64,000 nucleotides of DNA, taken from contig NZ_PJMC01000001.1 in assembly GCF_002892795.1 (NCBI RefSeq), positions 248,001 to 312,000 on the forward strand, read 5' to 3'. The notes beneath the pieces are model-generated. The model saw nothing but the letters and a program-made list of their open reading frames with translations, searched no databases and was not told the DNA's origin. The position numbers and the translations under genes were made by a program. Position 1 is the first letter of the stretch, and each line of letters opens with the position of its first letter. Below, piece after piece: positions 17,179 to 24,870 of this stretch. This stretch comes from Arthrobacter sp. AFG20 (GTDB lineage Bacteria > Actinomycetota > Actinomycetes > Actinomycetales > Micrococcaceae).

Positions 17179-17920
17179 TTATGGACTTACCCTCGTCCTC
17201 CCAAATGCCCCGATAAGGAGCGGCAGTTCCCATAAACTTTCGCCTGGCCTCGGCGACAGGGCCGACAGGTCCTGTCGGCCGGGCGTGGAAGGCTCTGCAT
17301 CCCAGAGGAGCATAGGGTGCGCTCGCATCTCCAGCATAGGGACAGGGATGCCCAAATGAAGGGACCGTCCTCGGTGAGGACGGTGTGCGCACCGAAAGCT
17401 GCCTCGGGCGCCGCGCTATCCATGTTCATCTCCTCGATGCGCTCATCAATGGCCTCCTGACGGCGCCTGGCCTCATTCCGGAGTCGAGCATCGCGCTCCG
17501 CTCTTTCCTGTGTCGTGCCGCCTGGTCTTCGGGGCTGCCGTGGTTCCAGCCGTGGCCGCGCTGCAGCAGATTGTCCACCAAGGTGCCGAGGGTATCCTCC
17601 TCCCGGAAGTCACAAGTGACATTCAGGTCCATTAACCTGCCTGGTTCGGCCGGAATCTCCGAGCTCTTCCCAAAGCCTGTTACGAAGAATGGGACGCGGA
17701 TCAGGTTGTCCTCCAGCCGGCGGGGCCCGATCGAGATGGGGAAGAGGCCATCACCGAAGTAGCGCTGGCTCCGGCGCCGGTACTTCGCTGGGCTTTGCGA
17801 TGAGAGCTGAACCTCGGAGGCTACGCGGCGCCGGGAGTCATCGGACTCCGCCAAAACATCGATGATCCATTCCCTGGAATCATGCGGATAAACAGACAGC
17901 AACAGCGAGGTCTGAGAGTC
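17179..17920 (-). pseudogene. CoiA-like (competence protein family) gene, 5'-truncated with two frameshifts
   Basis: Three overlapping frames together read as one protein. The first (17920-17530) has the nuclease-like core EVQLSSQSPAKYRRRSQRYF and FFVTGFGKSSEIPAEPGRLMDLN. A shift near 17525 leads to RRQEAIDERIEEMNMDSAAP and a Cys-x2-Cys (CWRCERTL). A second shift near 17310 gives MLLWDAEPSTPGRQDL and the stop at 17179. The N-terminal part is missing. This reading is by hand translation. The family is a nuclease-like group named after CoiA; a competence role in actinobacteria is not shown. It lies just inside the left transposon end. Confidence 0.6.
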
Positions 17921-17929
17921 TCACGAACT

Positions 17930-18271
17930 CTAGCTCCCATTGACGACGTTGAAGCTGCCTGGAACCCGGCTACGTTTGGCGCCGTCATGGATTCTCCGCT
18001 CCACCGGCGCGGCCAGGTCGTGATTGAGTGATTTAGGGTCGGTGCCTAGCAGTTCGGGTCTTACTAAGGTGTGCCCAAATTTCAGGATGCGAAACGCATA
18101 CAGCAATCCGCAGCCAGCAGGAATTTCAATAACGACCGTTTCTGGGATGACCACTTGGGCGCGATGGGGGAGTGGCGACTGGAGCGGGGTACTTCCGCTG
18201 TACGGACACTGATTCGGCGATAGCCCATTAAAGATTGTTTCGTGGTCAACTGGACTGGCCGAGGCTGACAA
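17930..18271 (-). CDS. hypothetical protein, doubtful
   Basis: An open frame of 113 residues that I do not recognise. It starts inside the end of the DUF1345 gene and stops just before the CoiA-like remnant. The middle (VVIPETVVIEIPAGCGLLYAFRILKFGHTLV) is protein-like in composition, but no ribosome site is clear and the frame may be the remains of an upstream gene part. It is listed because otherwise 17.92-18.25 kb holds no feature. Confidence 0.2.
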   Translation of the reverse strand: MSASASPVDHETIFNGLSPNQCPYSGSTPLQSPLPHRAQVVIPETVVIEIPAGCGLLYAFRILKFGHTLVRPELLGTDPKSLNHDLAAPVERRIHDGAKRSRVPGSFNVVNGS

Positions 18272-18875
18272 CGAGGTTGATCGCCACTGCGACCACGAAG
18301 GTGCCGAAGAAGTAGGAGAGCAAAGCGTGCCCCAGGGCGATTTTGCGTGAGGGAGTGGATGACTCGTTCACATTGCTCGCGTTGTATGCCATGCCGATAG
18401 AGAATGCTGCGTAGGCGAAGTCGCTGTACGACGGGTCCTCGTTCTGGTTGAAGCGGAAGCGATGGCGGTCGTCGTGGTAGTACATCCGAGCGTACTTGAA
18501 CGCGTAGACAGTGTTGACGAGAGCCCACGCGAGCACCACGCCGAGAGCTGCCAGGAGCGCCGCGGCCACGCCGATGGGGTCCTTCTGCTGGCTGCGGATC
18601 AATGCAAAGACGACCGCCACGAGACTGATGAATGTCGCGCCTATGATGAGGGAGTCAACGAGCCGTCGAGACCGACCTTCCTGGCGGGCGAGTTCACCCG
18701 TGGCGTCTGGACCAGCGGGCCACGCCTTAGTCCACGCCCAGACCAGGAAGACGCAGCCGGCGACAGCCCATCCGATCAAGGGCGCGAGTTCGGGAGCACC
18801 GAGCAACGCCGGAACGAGTGCGATAACGAGACCGATGGCGGCCGAGACTAGAGCCTTGAGATCTATGTGCGACAT
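18246..18875 (-). CDS. DUF1345 domain membrane protein
   Basis: A 209-residue integral membrane protein with four or five hydrophobic spans (for example ALVSAAIGLVIALVPALLG, IGWAVAGCVFLVWAW, SLVAVVFALI and VAINLVVSLG). The DUF1345 signature region is the loop ARMYYHDD followed by SYSDFAYAAFSIGMAYNASNV. The ATG (MSHIDLKALV) has a GGAGGGC ribosome site 12 bases upstream; the frame stays open 210 bases further upstream but without a better start. Function is unknown in the family. It is transposon cargo. Confidence 0.75.
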   Translation of the reverse strand: MSHIDLKALVSAAIGLVIALVPALLGAPELAPLIGWAVAGCVFLVWAWTKAWPAGPDATGELARQEGRSRRLVDSLIIGATFISLVAVVFALIRSQQKDPIGVAAALLAALGVVLAWALVNTVYAFKYARMYYHDDRHRFRFNQNEDPSYSDFAYAAFSIGMAYNASNVNESSTPSRKIALGHALLSYFFGTFVVAVAINLVVSLGQSS

Positions 18876-19315
18876 TGAAGAAGTTGCCCTCCAGCCTCGA
18901 TTGACCGTGAAGGGGTCCGATGGCCCGCCGCCTGGGTCAGGGCGAATCTCAACATCACGGAATATCTCAGGACCTACGGATTCCTTTATGTTCACAAGGA
19001 ACCGGGGGTTCACTGCCCCCGATTGTACGCGGAAATGCTCGGGTCCTTCATGATTGATTTCAACGAGTAAGTGATGGGCGTGCAATCCGCTTGGAGGATC
19101 AGAGCGATCTTAGACGTCACCGGATGGCTCCGGAACTTGCGGGTTCCTGCGCCACGCGATCTTGTGCCCAACTGGATCGTTAGCACTTCCGTAAGCGCCG
19201 CGCGCAATCCTGCCCGGTGACGGGGGGCGCTAAACGCTATGGTCAAAAACGACCGTTTCTGCCCATAGGGCGAGAAGTCCTCCAAATTTCGTGTGGAGTT
19301 CGGCGCTCTTTGTCG
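18876..19315. other. non-coding stretch inside the transposon
   Basis: No convincing gene is seen between the DUF1345 start and the TniB-like stop. The minus-strand frame continuing upstream from the DUF1345 gene encodes about 70 residues (LLVEINHEGPEHFRVQSG and on) that could be a remnant. A 32-bp imperfect dyad lies at 19237-19268. Confidence 0.4.
19237..19268. repeat. 32-bp imperfect dyad
   Basis: CTATGGTCAAAAACGAC is mirrored by the complement of CCGTTTCTGCCCATAG, with 13-14 paired positions (CTATGG-CA-AAACG). It lies 50 bases beyond the stop of the TniB-like gene. It could be a transcription stop, an operator or an old element end. Confidence 0.35.
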
Positions 19316-20123
19316 TTAGTTGCCGATGACGAGGGTACTTGCGGCTGCTTCGATGACGTCGTCGGTGATGGTTTCGAGTTGGTTGATCTTCAGTACACGG
19401 GTGATTTGAGGGAAGAGTCGCTCGAGGAGCCGGAAGTTGCAGCGGGTGATCCGCTCGATCGCTGCGATTGCCTGGGCGTCAGTGAAGTCGTCGGGGTCGA
19501 GTGATCGGCCAATTCGTTTCCAATGCCGATCGAGGACGAACAGGAGCTCGTCGCGGCCGAGGGTGCGGTAGCGGTGGGAAAAGCCGAGCCGGCCGTAAAG
19601 CTGCGGGTAATGGCGGAATCGTTGGTCGATGCCTGGCATGCCGATAAGGATGATCCCTAGTTGTGTGCGGTCGTGCTTGTCCCGCAGAAGTTCCAGTGCC
19701 GTTGGGGTGAGGCGTTCGGCTTCGTCGATGATGAGCAGTTCGACCAGCTTGACGATGCCGTTCATGATGCGAGGGGTTGTTATATCTCCGCCATGAGTTC
19801 CCGGGGGCGGCAGAGTACTTCCGGTGTGTAGAAGACGGCGCGGGCCTTTTGGCGAGCGAAAAGTGCTTGGCCTCTTCTTCTGCGTCGCGGGTCCGCCAGT
19901 CTGTTATGTAGGGCTCCAGGGCATCCCAGTTCGCGTAGCGGCGGGCGGAATAGGTCTTGCCGACGCCGGCGTCCCCGTGGCACGTGCCGATGGTGCGCTC
20001 CTTTCGCACGGCGTTGGCGAACTCGGTGAAGCGCCGGTGTTCTTTAGTTACGATGAATGGCTGGTCCATTAGTCGTCCGCCATTGATCTGTACGGGACCG
20101 GTGTCATCCCGCCCGATACCCAT
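19316..20123 (-). pseudogene. tniB: TniB-like transposition ATP-binding protein, frameshifted
   Basis: The 5' part (from the ATG at 20123, after AGAGG) reads MDQPFIVTKEHRRFTEFANAVRKE, then Walker A HGDAGVGKTYSARRYA. The frame then breaks. ARAVFYTPEVLCRPREL follows in another frame and stops at 19780, and the 3' part in a third context carries Walker B LLIIDEAERLTPTALELLRD and LIGMPGIDQRFRHYPQLYGRLGF. This order is that of TniB/MuB-like helper ATPases of Tn552/Tn5053-type elements. Walker A to Walker B is shorter than normal, so a deletion is likely as well. No tniA or tniQ is recognised. Confidence 0.7.
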
Positions 20124-20250
20124 CTCGTATCCTCTTCCGGTCGTTTTGGGTGCTCTGTGCAGGAGAGCGTGGTGGAACGGCCCTTTGATCCAGGCCATAG
20201 CGGTCCAGACAGCGGGTCCGGCAGATACCGGTAATCGAGGCAACGAGTAA

Positions 20251-20274
20251 TGCCCCCACCTTTCGGTTGGGGGC
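20251..20274. terminator. strong hairpin between the Nramp-like and TniB-like genes
   Basis: GCCCCCACC-TTTC-GGTTGGGGGC makes a GC-rich hairpin with a one-base bulge, extended by imperfect AGTAAT/ACTACT pairing outside. It lies about 100 bases after the Nramp-like stop on the minus strand. No T run follows, so it may be a terminator or an RNA-processing stop. Confidence 0.4.
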
Positions 20275-20306
20275 ACTACTTTGTGTGCTGGTCATCGCGG
20301 AACGAC

Positions 20307-20340
20307 CGACATCGCTTGTGATCTAGTGCGAGCGATGTCG
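20307..20340. repeat. 10-bp inverted repeat just after the Nramp-like gene
   Basis: CGACATCGCT (20307-20316) and AGCGATGTCG (20331-20340) are perfect inverted copies 14 bases apart, 29 bases after the Nramp-like stop. This is a candidate transcription end signal for the dapA-like/Nramp-like pair. Confidence 0.4.
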
Positions 20341-20368
20341 AGCACCTCGCACCGGATCACCGGGCGGG

Positions 20369-21685
20369 TCAGCCGCCGGCCGCGAAGTTGAGGATCAGTC
20401 GAATGGACAGGGTGAGCACCGCTAGGAGGCCCACCACGCCAAAGAGGTTCTGCCACCTCTTATTGCATAGCGAACCCATCAGGTCGCGGCGATTCGCCAT
20501 CACCACGATCAGTGTTGCCAGCAGAGGTGCAACCAGGATCGTCAGCGCCTGGGCGATAACGATGACCTGCACCGGTGAGGTTTGGAAGATGACGGTGATG
20601 ATGAGGCCGAACGCGAGGATGATCGCGCTGATCAGTTTCTGTGTGCCGGAAGTGATGCCATTAGTGCCGCGCCGGTTGAGTGCGTCGGAGAGCATGGTGC
20701 CACCGGCGGTGCAGTTGGCGGTCATGGCAGAGAAGGCGGCGCCGGTGAACCCGATGGCGAAGATCGCGGTGCCGATCGGGCCGGCGAGGGGTTCGAAGAC
20801 GCTGCCGAGCTGGCCCATGGTCGCGGCGACCTTGCCCGTGGCACCGAGTACGGAGGCCGCAACGACGATTACGAGCGAGGTCATGATGCCAGGGGCAACG
20901 ATGCCGGGAATCGTATCGACCATGGTGATGTCGCGGTAGTCGTCCTCGCTGCGCGTGCGCTCCTTCGTGCCGTAAGAGGTGTAGAAGGCGGCGTTCACAG
21001 AGAAGTTCGTGCCGACCAATGCGATGACCAGCAACCAAGCATCCTTAGGAACGCGGGGAATCAGCCCAGATGCTGCCGCGGCCCAGTCGGGGTTTGCGAT
21101 GAACGCCGATGTCACGAAGGCAATCGCCATGACCCCAACCATCACGACGAGCACCTTCTCGATAACCCGATAGACATTGCGGAACAGAAGAATCGTGGCG
21201 ACCAGGGCGGTGCCGATGATCGTCCACATGACCGGCGATCCACCAAGCAGCATTGACGCGCCCAGGCCGAGACCGACGGCGTTGCCGACCGAGAAGCACA
21301 AGGTAACCAGGAAGACGCCGATGCCAGCGATCACCCCGACCTTCTTTCCCAGGTGGTCCTTGATCGACTGGATAAGTGACACGGGCGATTTGATGCCCAG
21401 ACGCACGCTCATGTCGGTAAGGAAGATCATCAGGATGGTGGAGACGATGATCACCCAGATCAGGATGTATTGGTAGCCGCTACCAGCCTGGACGGCGGTG
21501 GCGAGGTTACCGGGCCCGAACTGCCAGGCGCCGGCGACGAAGGCTGGACCGATCAGGGCAAGTTGGCCCCAGAATGATCGACGGGTCTTTCGGGCCTCGA
21601 CGTTGGTCTGGACGCTGCTGGTGGACATATGTCCGAAGCCGGTTCCCGGCTTAGAGATGCTAGGCGTCTTCGTGTGCTCAGTCAC
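20369..21685 (-). CDS. Nramp-related transporter lacking the metal-binding motifs
   Basis: A 438-residue, roughly 11-span protein of the Nramp fold. The GTG start follows GGAAGGAGGG. In span 1, true Nramps have DPGN; here the sequence is GAWQFGPGNLATAVQAGS, so the metal-ligand aspartate is glycine. In span 6 the MPHN motif is replaced (LVGTNFSVNAAFYTSYGTKER), losing the metal-ligand methionine and the histidine. Such proteins are known as Nramp-related transporters and need not carry Mn/Fe. It is 176 bases downstream of a DapA-family lyase on the same strand, under a LacI regulator, so the cargo may be a small organic acid or another ion. Substrate is inference. Confidence 0.75.
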   Translation of the reverse strand: MTEHTKTPSISKPGTGFGHMSTSSVQTNVEARKTRRSFWGQLALIGPAFVAGAWQFGPGNLATAVQAGSGYQYILIWVIIVSTILMIFLTDMSVRLGIKSPVSLIQSIKDHLGKKVGVIAGIGVFLVTLCFSVGNAVGLGLGASMLLGGSPVMWTIIGTALVATILLFRNVYRVIEKVLVVMVGVMAIAFVTSAFIANPDWAAAASGLIPRVPKDAWLLVIALVGTNFSVNAAFYTSYGTKERTRSEDDYRDITMVDTIPGIVAPGIMTSLVIVVAASVLGATGKVAATMGQLGSVFEPLAGPIGTAIFAIGFTGAAFSAMTANCTAGGTMLSDALNRRGTNGITSGTQKLISAIILAFGLIITVIFQTSPVQVIVIAQALTILVAPLLATLIVVMANRRDLMGSLCNKRWQNLFGVVGLLAVLTLSIRLILNFAAGG

Positions 21686-21861
21686 AGCGCGCCCTCCTTC
21701 CGCGGGACTATTCTCCCGCACAGTCTTCTTTGACTTTTTGATTCCGACCTCAATGTCGTGTGGGCGGCCTACCGAAGTGGCCGATCGCTTGCGTAAACGC
21801 GAGCAGTGTTCGAGCCAGGGTGCGTGCGGTGCAACTTTTCCCGCACGCACCCCGTTGTCGG

Positions 21862-22797
21862 TCAGGCGCTGACGGTGACCTTGCCGATGTTTGCGGCGGC
21901 GAAGGCTTCCGCAATTTCGCTATCGGCGCCCTCGGGCAGGGGCAGGAGCGGGGTGCGCACAGTGGCGTGGTCCAGAATGCCGCGGTTCACGAGGCCCCAC
22001 TTCAAGGCGACGGTGCCCTCCATGTGGGACCCGCGGTGGTAAACGTTCTTGGTCACCGGGAGCAGCCGCTCATGAATGGCGTGGGCACGCTTGTAGTCCT
22101 GCGCCTTGCCAGCCTCAATCAGTTCGACGAGCAGCTCGGGGGCGATGTTGCCGTAGCCGACGAGCAGACCGTCGACATCGAACATCGTCGGCAGCAGGTA
22201 CTCGTCATGGCAGGACAGCACCTGCAGCTCGGGGTACGCGGCTCGCAGCGCTGGGATCTCGGTGTACCACCGGCGCATGTTGCGGACGCCGTTCTTCGTG
22301 GCAAAGACGCCCTCCTGGCCCGCGATCTCCAGTTGAGTTTCGAGGTCGTAGGTCGCCTTGGTGTTGTCGGGGTACTGGAACAGGATCAGCGGCAGACCGG
22401 ACTCTTCATAGATCTCCTGGTAGCGCGACTGGGGCGCGCCCTTCTGGTAGCCGAAGCGCAGCCACCCGTGCGAGGGGTAGACGAGACCGGCCGACGCGCC
22501 GGCCTCGACGGCTTTCTTGGCCTCGAGGGCCGCGGTCTTGTTGCCCTCCTTCGTGATGCCGGCCACGACCGGCACGCGGCCGTCGGTTGACGCCACGAAC
22601 GCACGGATGACGTCCAGCTGCTCCTCTTCGGTAAGGAACGTGCCTTCGCCGGCGTGCCCCAGGACGACGAGGCTCTTCACGCCCTCAATCGATCCGAGCC
22701 ACGAACCCAGACGCTGGATCGCAGCGAAGTCGACAGCGCCATCTTCGGTGAACGGGGTGACAGGTGCGGGGCTGAGTCCGCGGAGATCGATGGTCAT
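21862..22797 (-). CDS. dihydrodipicolinate synthase (DapA) superfamily aldolase/lyase
   Basis: A 311-residue TIM-barrel enzyme of the DapA/N-acetylneuraminate lyase group. LGHAGEGTFLT corresponds to the GxxGE pyruvate-carboxylate loop, ILFQYPDN carries the catalytic tyrosine, and the Schiff-base lysine is in GVFATKNGVRN. Members cleave or dehydrate 2-keto acids; true DapA is unlikely because the gene lies in a transposon with a LacI regulator and a transporter. AGAGG precedes the ATG. Its promoter region carries three operator-like sites shared with the divergent lacI gene. A keto-deoxy acid substrate is the best guess. Confidence 0.8.
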   Translation of the reverse strand: MTIDLRGLSPAPVTPFTEDGAVDFAAIQRLGSWLGSIEGVKSLVVLGHAGEGTFLTEEEQLDVIRAFVASTDGRVPVVAGITKEGNKTAALEAKKAVEAGASAGLVYPSHGWLRFGYQKGAPQSRYQEIYEESGLPLILFQYPDNTKATYDLETQLEIAGQEGVFATKNGVRNMRRWYTEIPALRAAYPELQVLSCHDEYLLPTMFDVDGLLVGYGNIAPELLVELIEAGKAQDYKRAHAIHERLLPVTKNVYHRGSHMEGTVALKWGLVNRGILDHATVRTPLLPLPEGADSEIAEAFAAANIGKVTVSA

Positions 22798-22844
22798 TAC
22801 AGCTACCTCTTGTCTTCTTTGATGGTCGGCAGTCCCGCTATGAT

Positions 22845-22910
22845 GAGAACGTTTGCGGGAACGTTTTCAAGTTTGCACGTGTCGCAGCTCACTGTCAAGA
22901 GAACGTTTGC
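22845..22910. promoter_or_regulatory. three LacI-type operator half-palindromes
   Basis: The sequence GAACGTTT with a central AACGTT palindrome occurs at 22847, 22859 and 22901. Two copies lie 12 bp apart and the third 42 bp further, between the divergent lyase and lacI genes. LacI/GalR proteins typically bind such AANCGNTT palindromes, so the regulator likely represses both directions, possibly by looping. Sites are seen; binding is inference. Confidence 0.6.
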
Positions 22911-22927
22911 AAGTAAGGAGGATTAGA

Positions 22928-23974
22928 GTGTCTGTAACACCTTTGCTGACCAGGAGACCCGCCATGGAACCGGCCGCCACCGGGAATGTTGTCACCCTTA
23001 AGGACGTCGCAGCAGCCAGTGGCGTGAGCATCTCCACGGCCAGCCGCGCCTTGGATGAGCGGACCACCTCCCGGTCCGCGGCCGCAGCTAACGTGCGGAA
23101 GATAGCCGAGGAGCTCGGGTACCGGAGGAACTCTTTCGCCTCCAGCCTGCGCCGCGGAGAGACCCGGACCTTGGGCGTTCTTGTTCCCCGCCTGAGCGAC
23201 ACCGTCATGGCACTGATGTTCGAGGAACTCGAGAAGGCCGCATCCTCCCGCGGCTACTTCGCCATGGTCGCTACCAGCGGGGATGACCCTGACGAGGAGC
23301 GCAGCGCAGCTGAAACACTCCTGGACAGAAACGTGGACGGCTTGATTCTGGCCACGGCCCGGCTCGATGACGAACTACCCCGGCTCCTGCGTGAACGCCG
23401 GGTGGCGCATGCACTGGTACTCCGCACCGACGGCATCAGCCCATCAGCGCTCGGAGACGACGAAGTAGGCGGTTACCTCGCCGTGCGCCACCTCATCGAC
23501 CTCGGCCACCGCGACATCGCCGTTGTTACCGGCCCCGCATTCACGTCCACCGGAACTGCCCGTCTCGCTGGCGCCCGCAGGGCCATGGAAGAAGCCGGCA
23601 TCAACCCGCCGGACAAATGGCTCCTCGCCGCGGGCTACGGCATCGAAAACGGCTACAGCGCAGGTGAAACACTCCTGGGCGGCGACCATCGCCCCACAGC
23701 TATCTTCGCCGCCAATGACAACATCGCCATGGGCGTCATGGCGGCAGCGCACCGCAGCGGCATCACCATCCCCGATGATCTCGCACTGGTCGGATACAAC
23801 GACACACCCCTATCGGCGCGGCTGCCCACCCCCCTAAGCTCGGTCCGAGTTCCCTTGGCCCAGATCGCCGCCACCGCCATCGATCTCATCGTCAATCCCG
23901 GTACCGAACCCCTCATCAGGCGCTCCATGCCAACCCTCATCCCACGCCAATCCAGCGGAACACCAAAGCACTAG
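22928..23974 (+). CDS. LacI family transcriptional regulator
   Basis: A 348-residue LacI/GalR repressor. The DNA-binding domain is VTLKDVAAASGVSISTASRALDERT, with a hinge helix ending GYRRNSFASSLRRGETRTLGVLVP. The remainder is the periplasmic-binding-protein-like sensor (TAIFAANDNIAMGVMAAAHRSG, LVGYNDTPLSARL). The GTG start has AAGGAG seven bases upstream; an internal ATG (MEPAATGN) also exists. It is divergent from the lyase/Nramp pair and is followed 32 bases later by the broken FAH gene, so it probably controls both. Confidence 0.9.
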   Translation: MSVTPLLTRRPAMEPAATGNVVTLKDVAAASGVSISTASRALDERTTSRSAAAANVRKIAEELGYRRNSFASSLRRGETRTLGVLVPRLSDTVMALMFEELEKAASSRGYFAMVATSGDDPDEERSAAETLLDRNVDGLILATARLDDELPRLLRERRVAHALVLRTDGISPSALGDDEVGGYLAVRHLIDLGHRDIAVVTGPAFTSTGTARLAGARRAMEEAGINPPDKWLLAAGYGIENGYSAGETLLGGDHRPTAIFAANDNIAMGVMAAAHRSGITIPDDLALVGYNDTPLSARLPTPLSSVRVPLAQIAATAIDLIVNPGTEPLIRRSMPTLIPRQSSGTPKH

Positions 23975-24006
23975 TCCACTCTGGCCATCATCTCCATAGG
24001 ACACGC

Positions 24007-24623
24007 ATGCGCATCGCCCAATTTTCAGCAGGCGCCGAACCCCTCGTCGGTATTGTCGAAGGCCCGCCAGGGAACGAAGAAATCACCGTCATAGACGGTA
24101 ACCCCTTCTCTGACGGGATAAACCGGACCCTCGTCCGCACAAGCTAACCGACGTCCGCCTCCTCGCCCCCGTTATCCGTGCAGCACAATCATTGGTGCTG
24201 CACGGAACTTCGTTGCCCAGGCAAACGAGTTGGCACAAGTTGAAAGGTTCGGCCATCCACTCCTGTTCATGAAGCCACACACCGCCGTGGTAGGCCCGGA
24301 CGAAGCAGTCATGCTGCCGAAATTCTCTACAGAAGTAACCTTTGAAGCCGAACTGTGCACCGTCATCGGGCGCCGCTGGATATTTGTGTCCTTGCCATCC
24401 AAGGCCGCCTCAACGGCGAACTCCGCCAGAACGGCAGCACCGCCCTCATGATCCACCGCGTCAATGAGCTCATATCCGTCATCTCCCACGGACTCACCCT
24501 GCTGCCAGGAGACGTCATCATGACTGGAACCCCAGCGGAATCGGCCAAGTGCAAGCAGGAGACAGCTTCGAAGTCTCCATCGAAGGCATAGGAAAACTCA
24601 CGAACCCTATAGTTGGCCAGTAA
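24007..24623 (+). pseudogene. fumarylacetoacetate hydrolase family gene, broken
   Basis: Fragments in three frames line up with the FAH family. The N-terminus MRIAQFSAGAEPLVGIVEG ends at a TAA (24147), then KLTDVRLLAPVI appears in another frame, and next ARNFVAQANELAQVERFGHPLLFMKPHTAVVGP and FEAELCTVIGR. After a deletion comes the C-terminal LPGDVIMTGTPA, which shifts again into VQAGDSFEVSIEGIGKL. About 230 bases of the usual middle part, including the conserved NDVSARD region, are gone. The intact enzyme would cleave a diketo acid, which fits a keto-acid pathway with the lyase. Confidence 0.75.
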
Positions 24624-24795
24624 GCGGCAGGCGGGTTCAGGCCACCTATAGATGGCCGTTCCGACAACAAAGGCCGACTCGGTGTCTACTAAGAAAACGA
24701 AACCTCCGTGCCTCGTATCCCTAGAGTTTCGAGACAACCGGGCAGGTGGGAGAGAGCTGACGTGGCTCCTCTTACACCCTTGGAGGGGCAACGAG

Positions 24796-24845
24796 GGCGA
24801 CATGTAGTGCCGCTGAAACGCCGCCATTTATCGCCGCAAGCCACA
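24796..24845 (-). repeat. right terminal inverted repeat
   Basis: Read inward on the minus strand it starts TGTGGCTTGCGGCGATAAAT and ends GGCACTACATGTCGCC, the inverted partner of the left end at 17040. Between the broken FAH gene and this repeat (24624-24795) no gene is seen. Confidence 0.78.
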
Positions 24846-24855
24846 CGCCACTATC
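24846..24855. repeat. 10-bp direct repeat, right target-site duplication
   Basis: CGCCACTATC is identical to 17030-17039 and lies directly outside the CACA end of the element. Confidence 0.8.
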
Positions 24856-24870
24856 GTCACATTGCTCCGG

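Larger units (their letters stand above)
17040..24845. mobile_element. 7.8-kb transposon-like element, TniB-associated, probably no longer autonomous
   Basis: The ends are imperfect inverted repeats of about 50 bp starting TGTG, and both are flanked by the same 10-bp direct repeat. Inside is a broken TniB-like ATPase, the helper protein of Mu/Tn552/Tn5053-type transposition, but no recognisable DDE transposase. Other contents are a CoiA-like pseudogene, a DUF1345 protein, an Nramp-like transporter, a DapA-family lyase, a LacI regulator and a broken FAH-family gene. The element sits between the convergent mmsA and psuG, so it broke no obvious gene. A 10-bp duplication is longer than the 5 bp usual for TniA elements, so the exact family is open. 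Confidence 0.7.
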
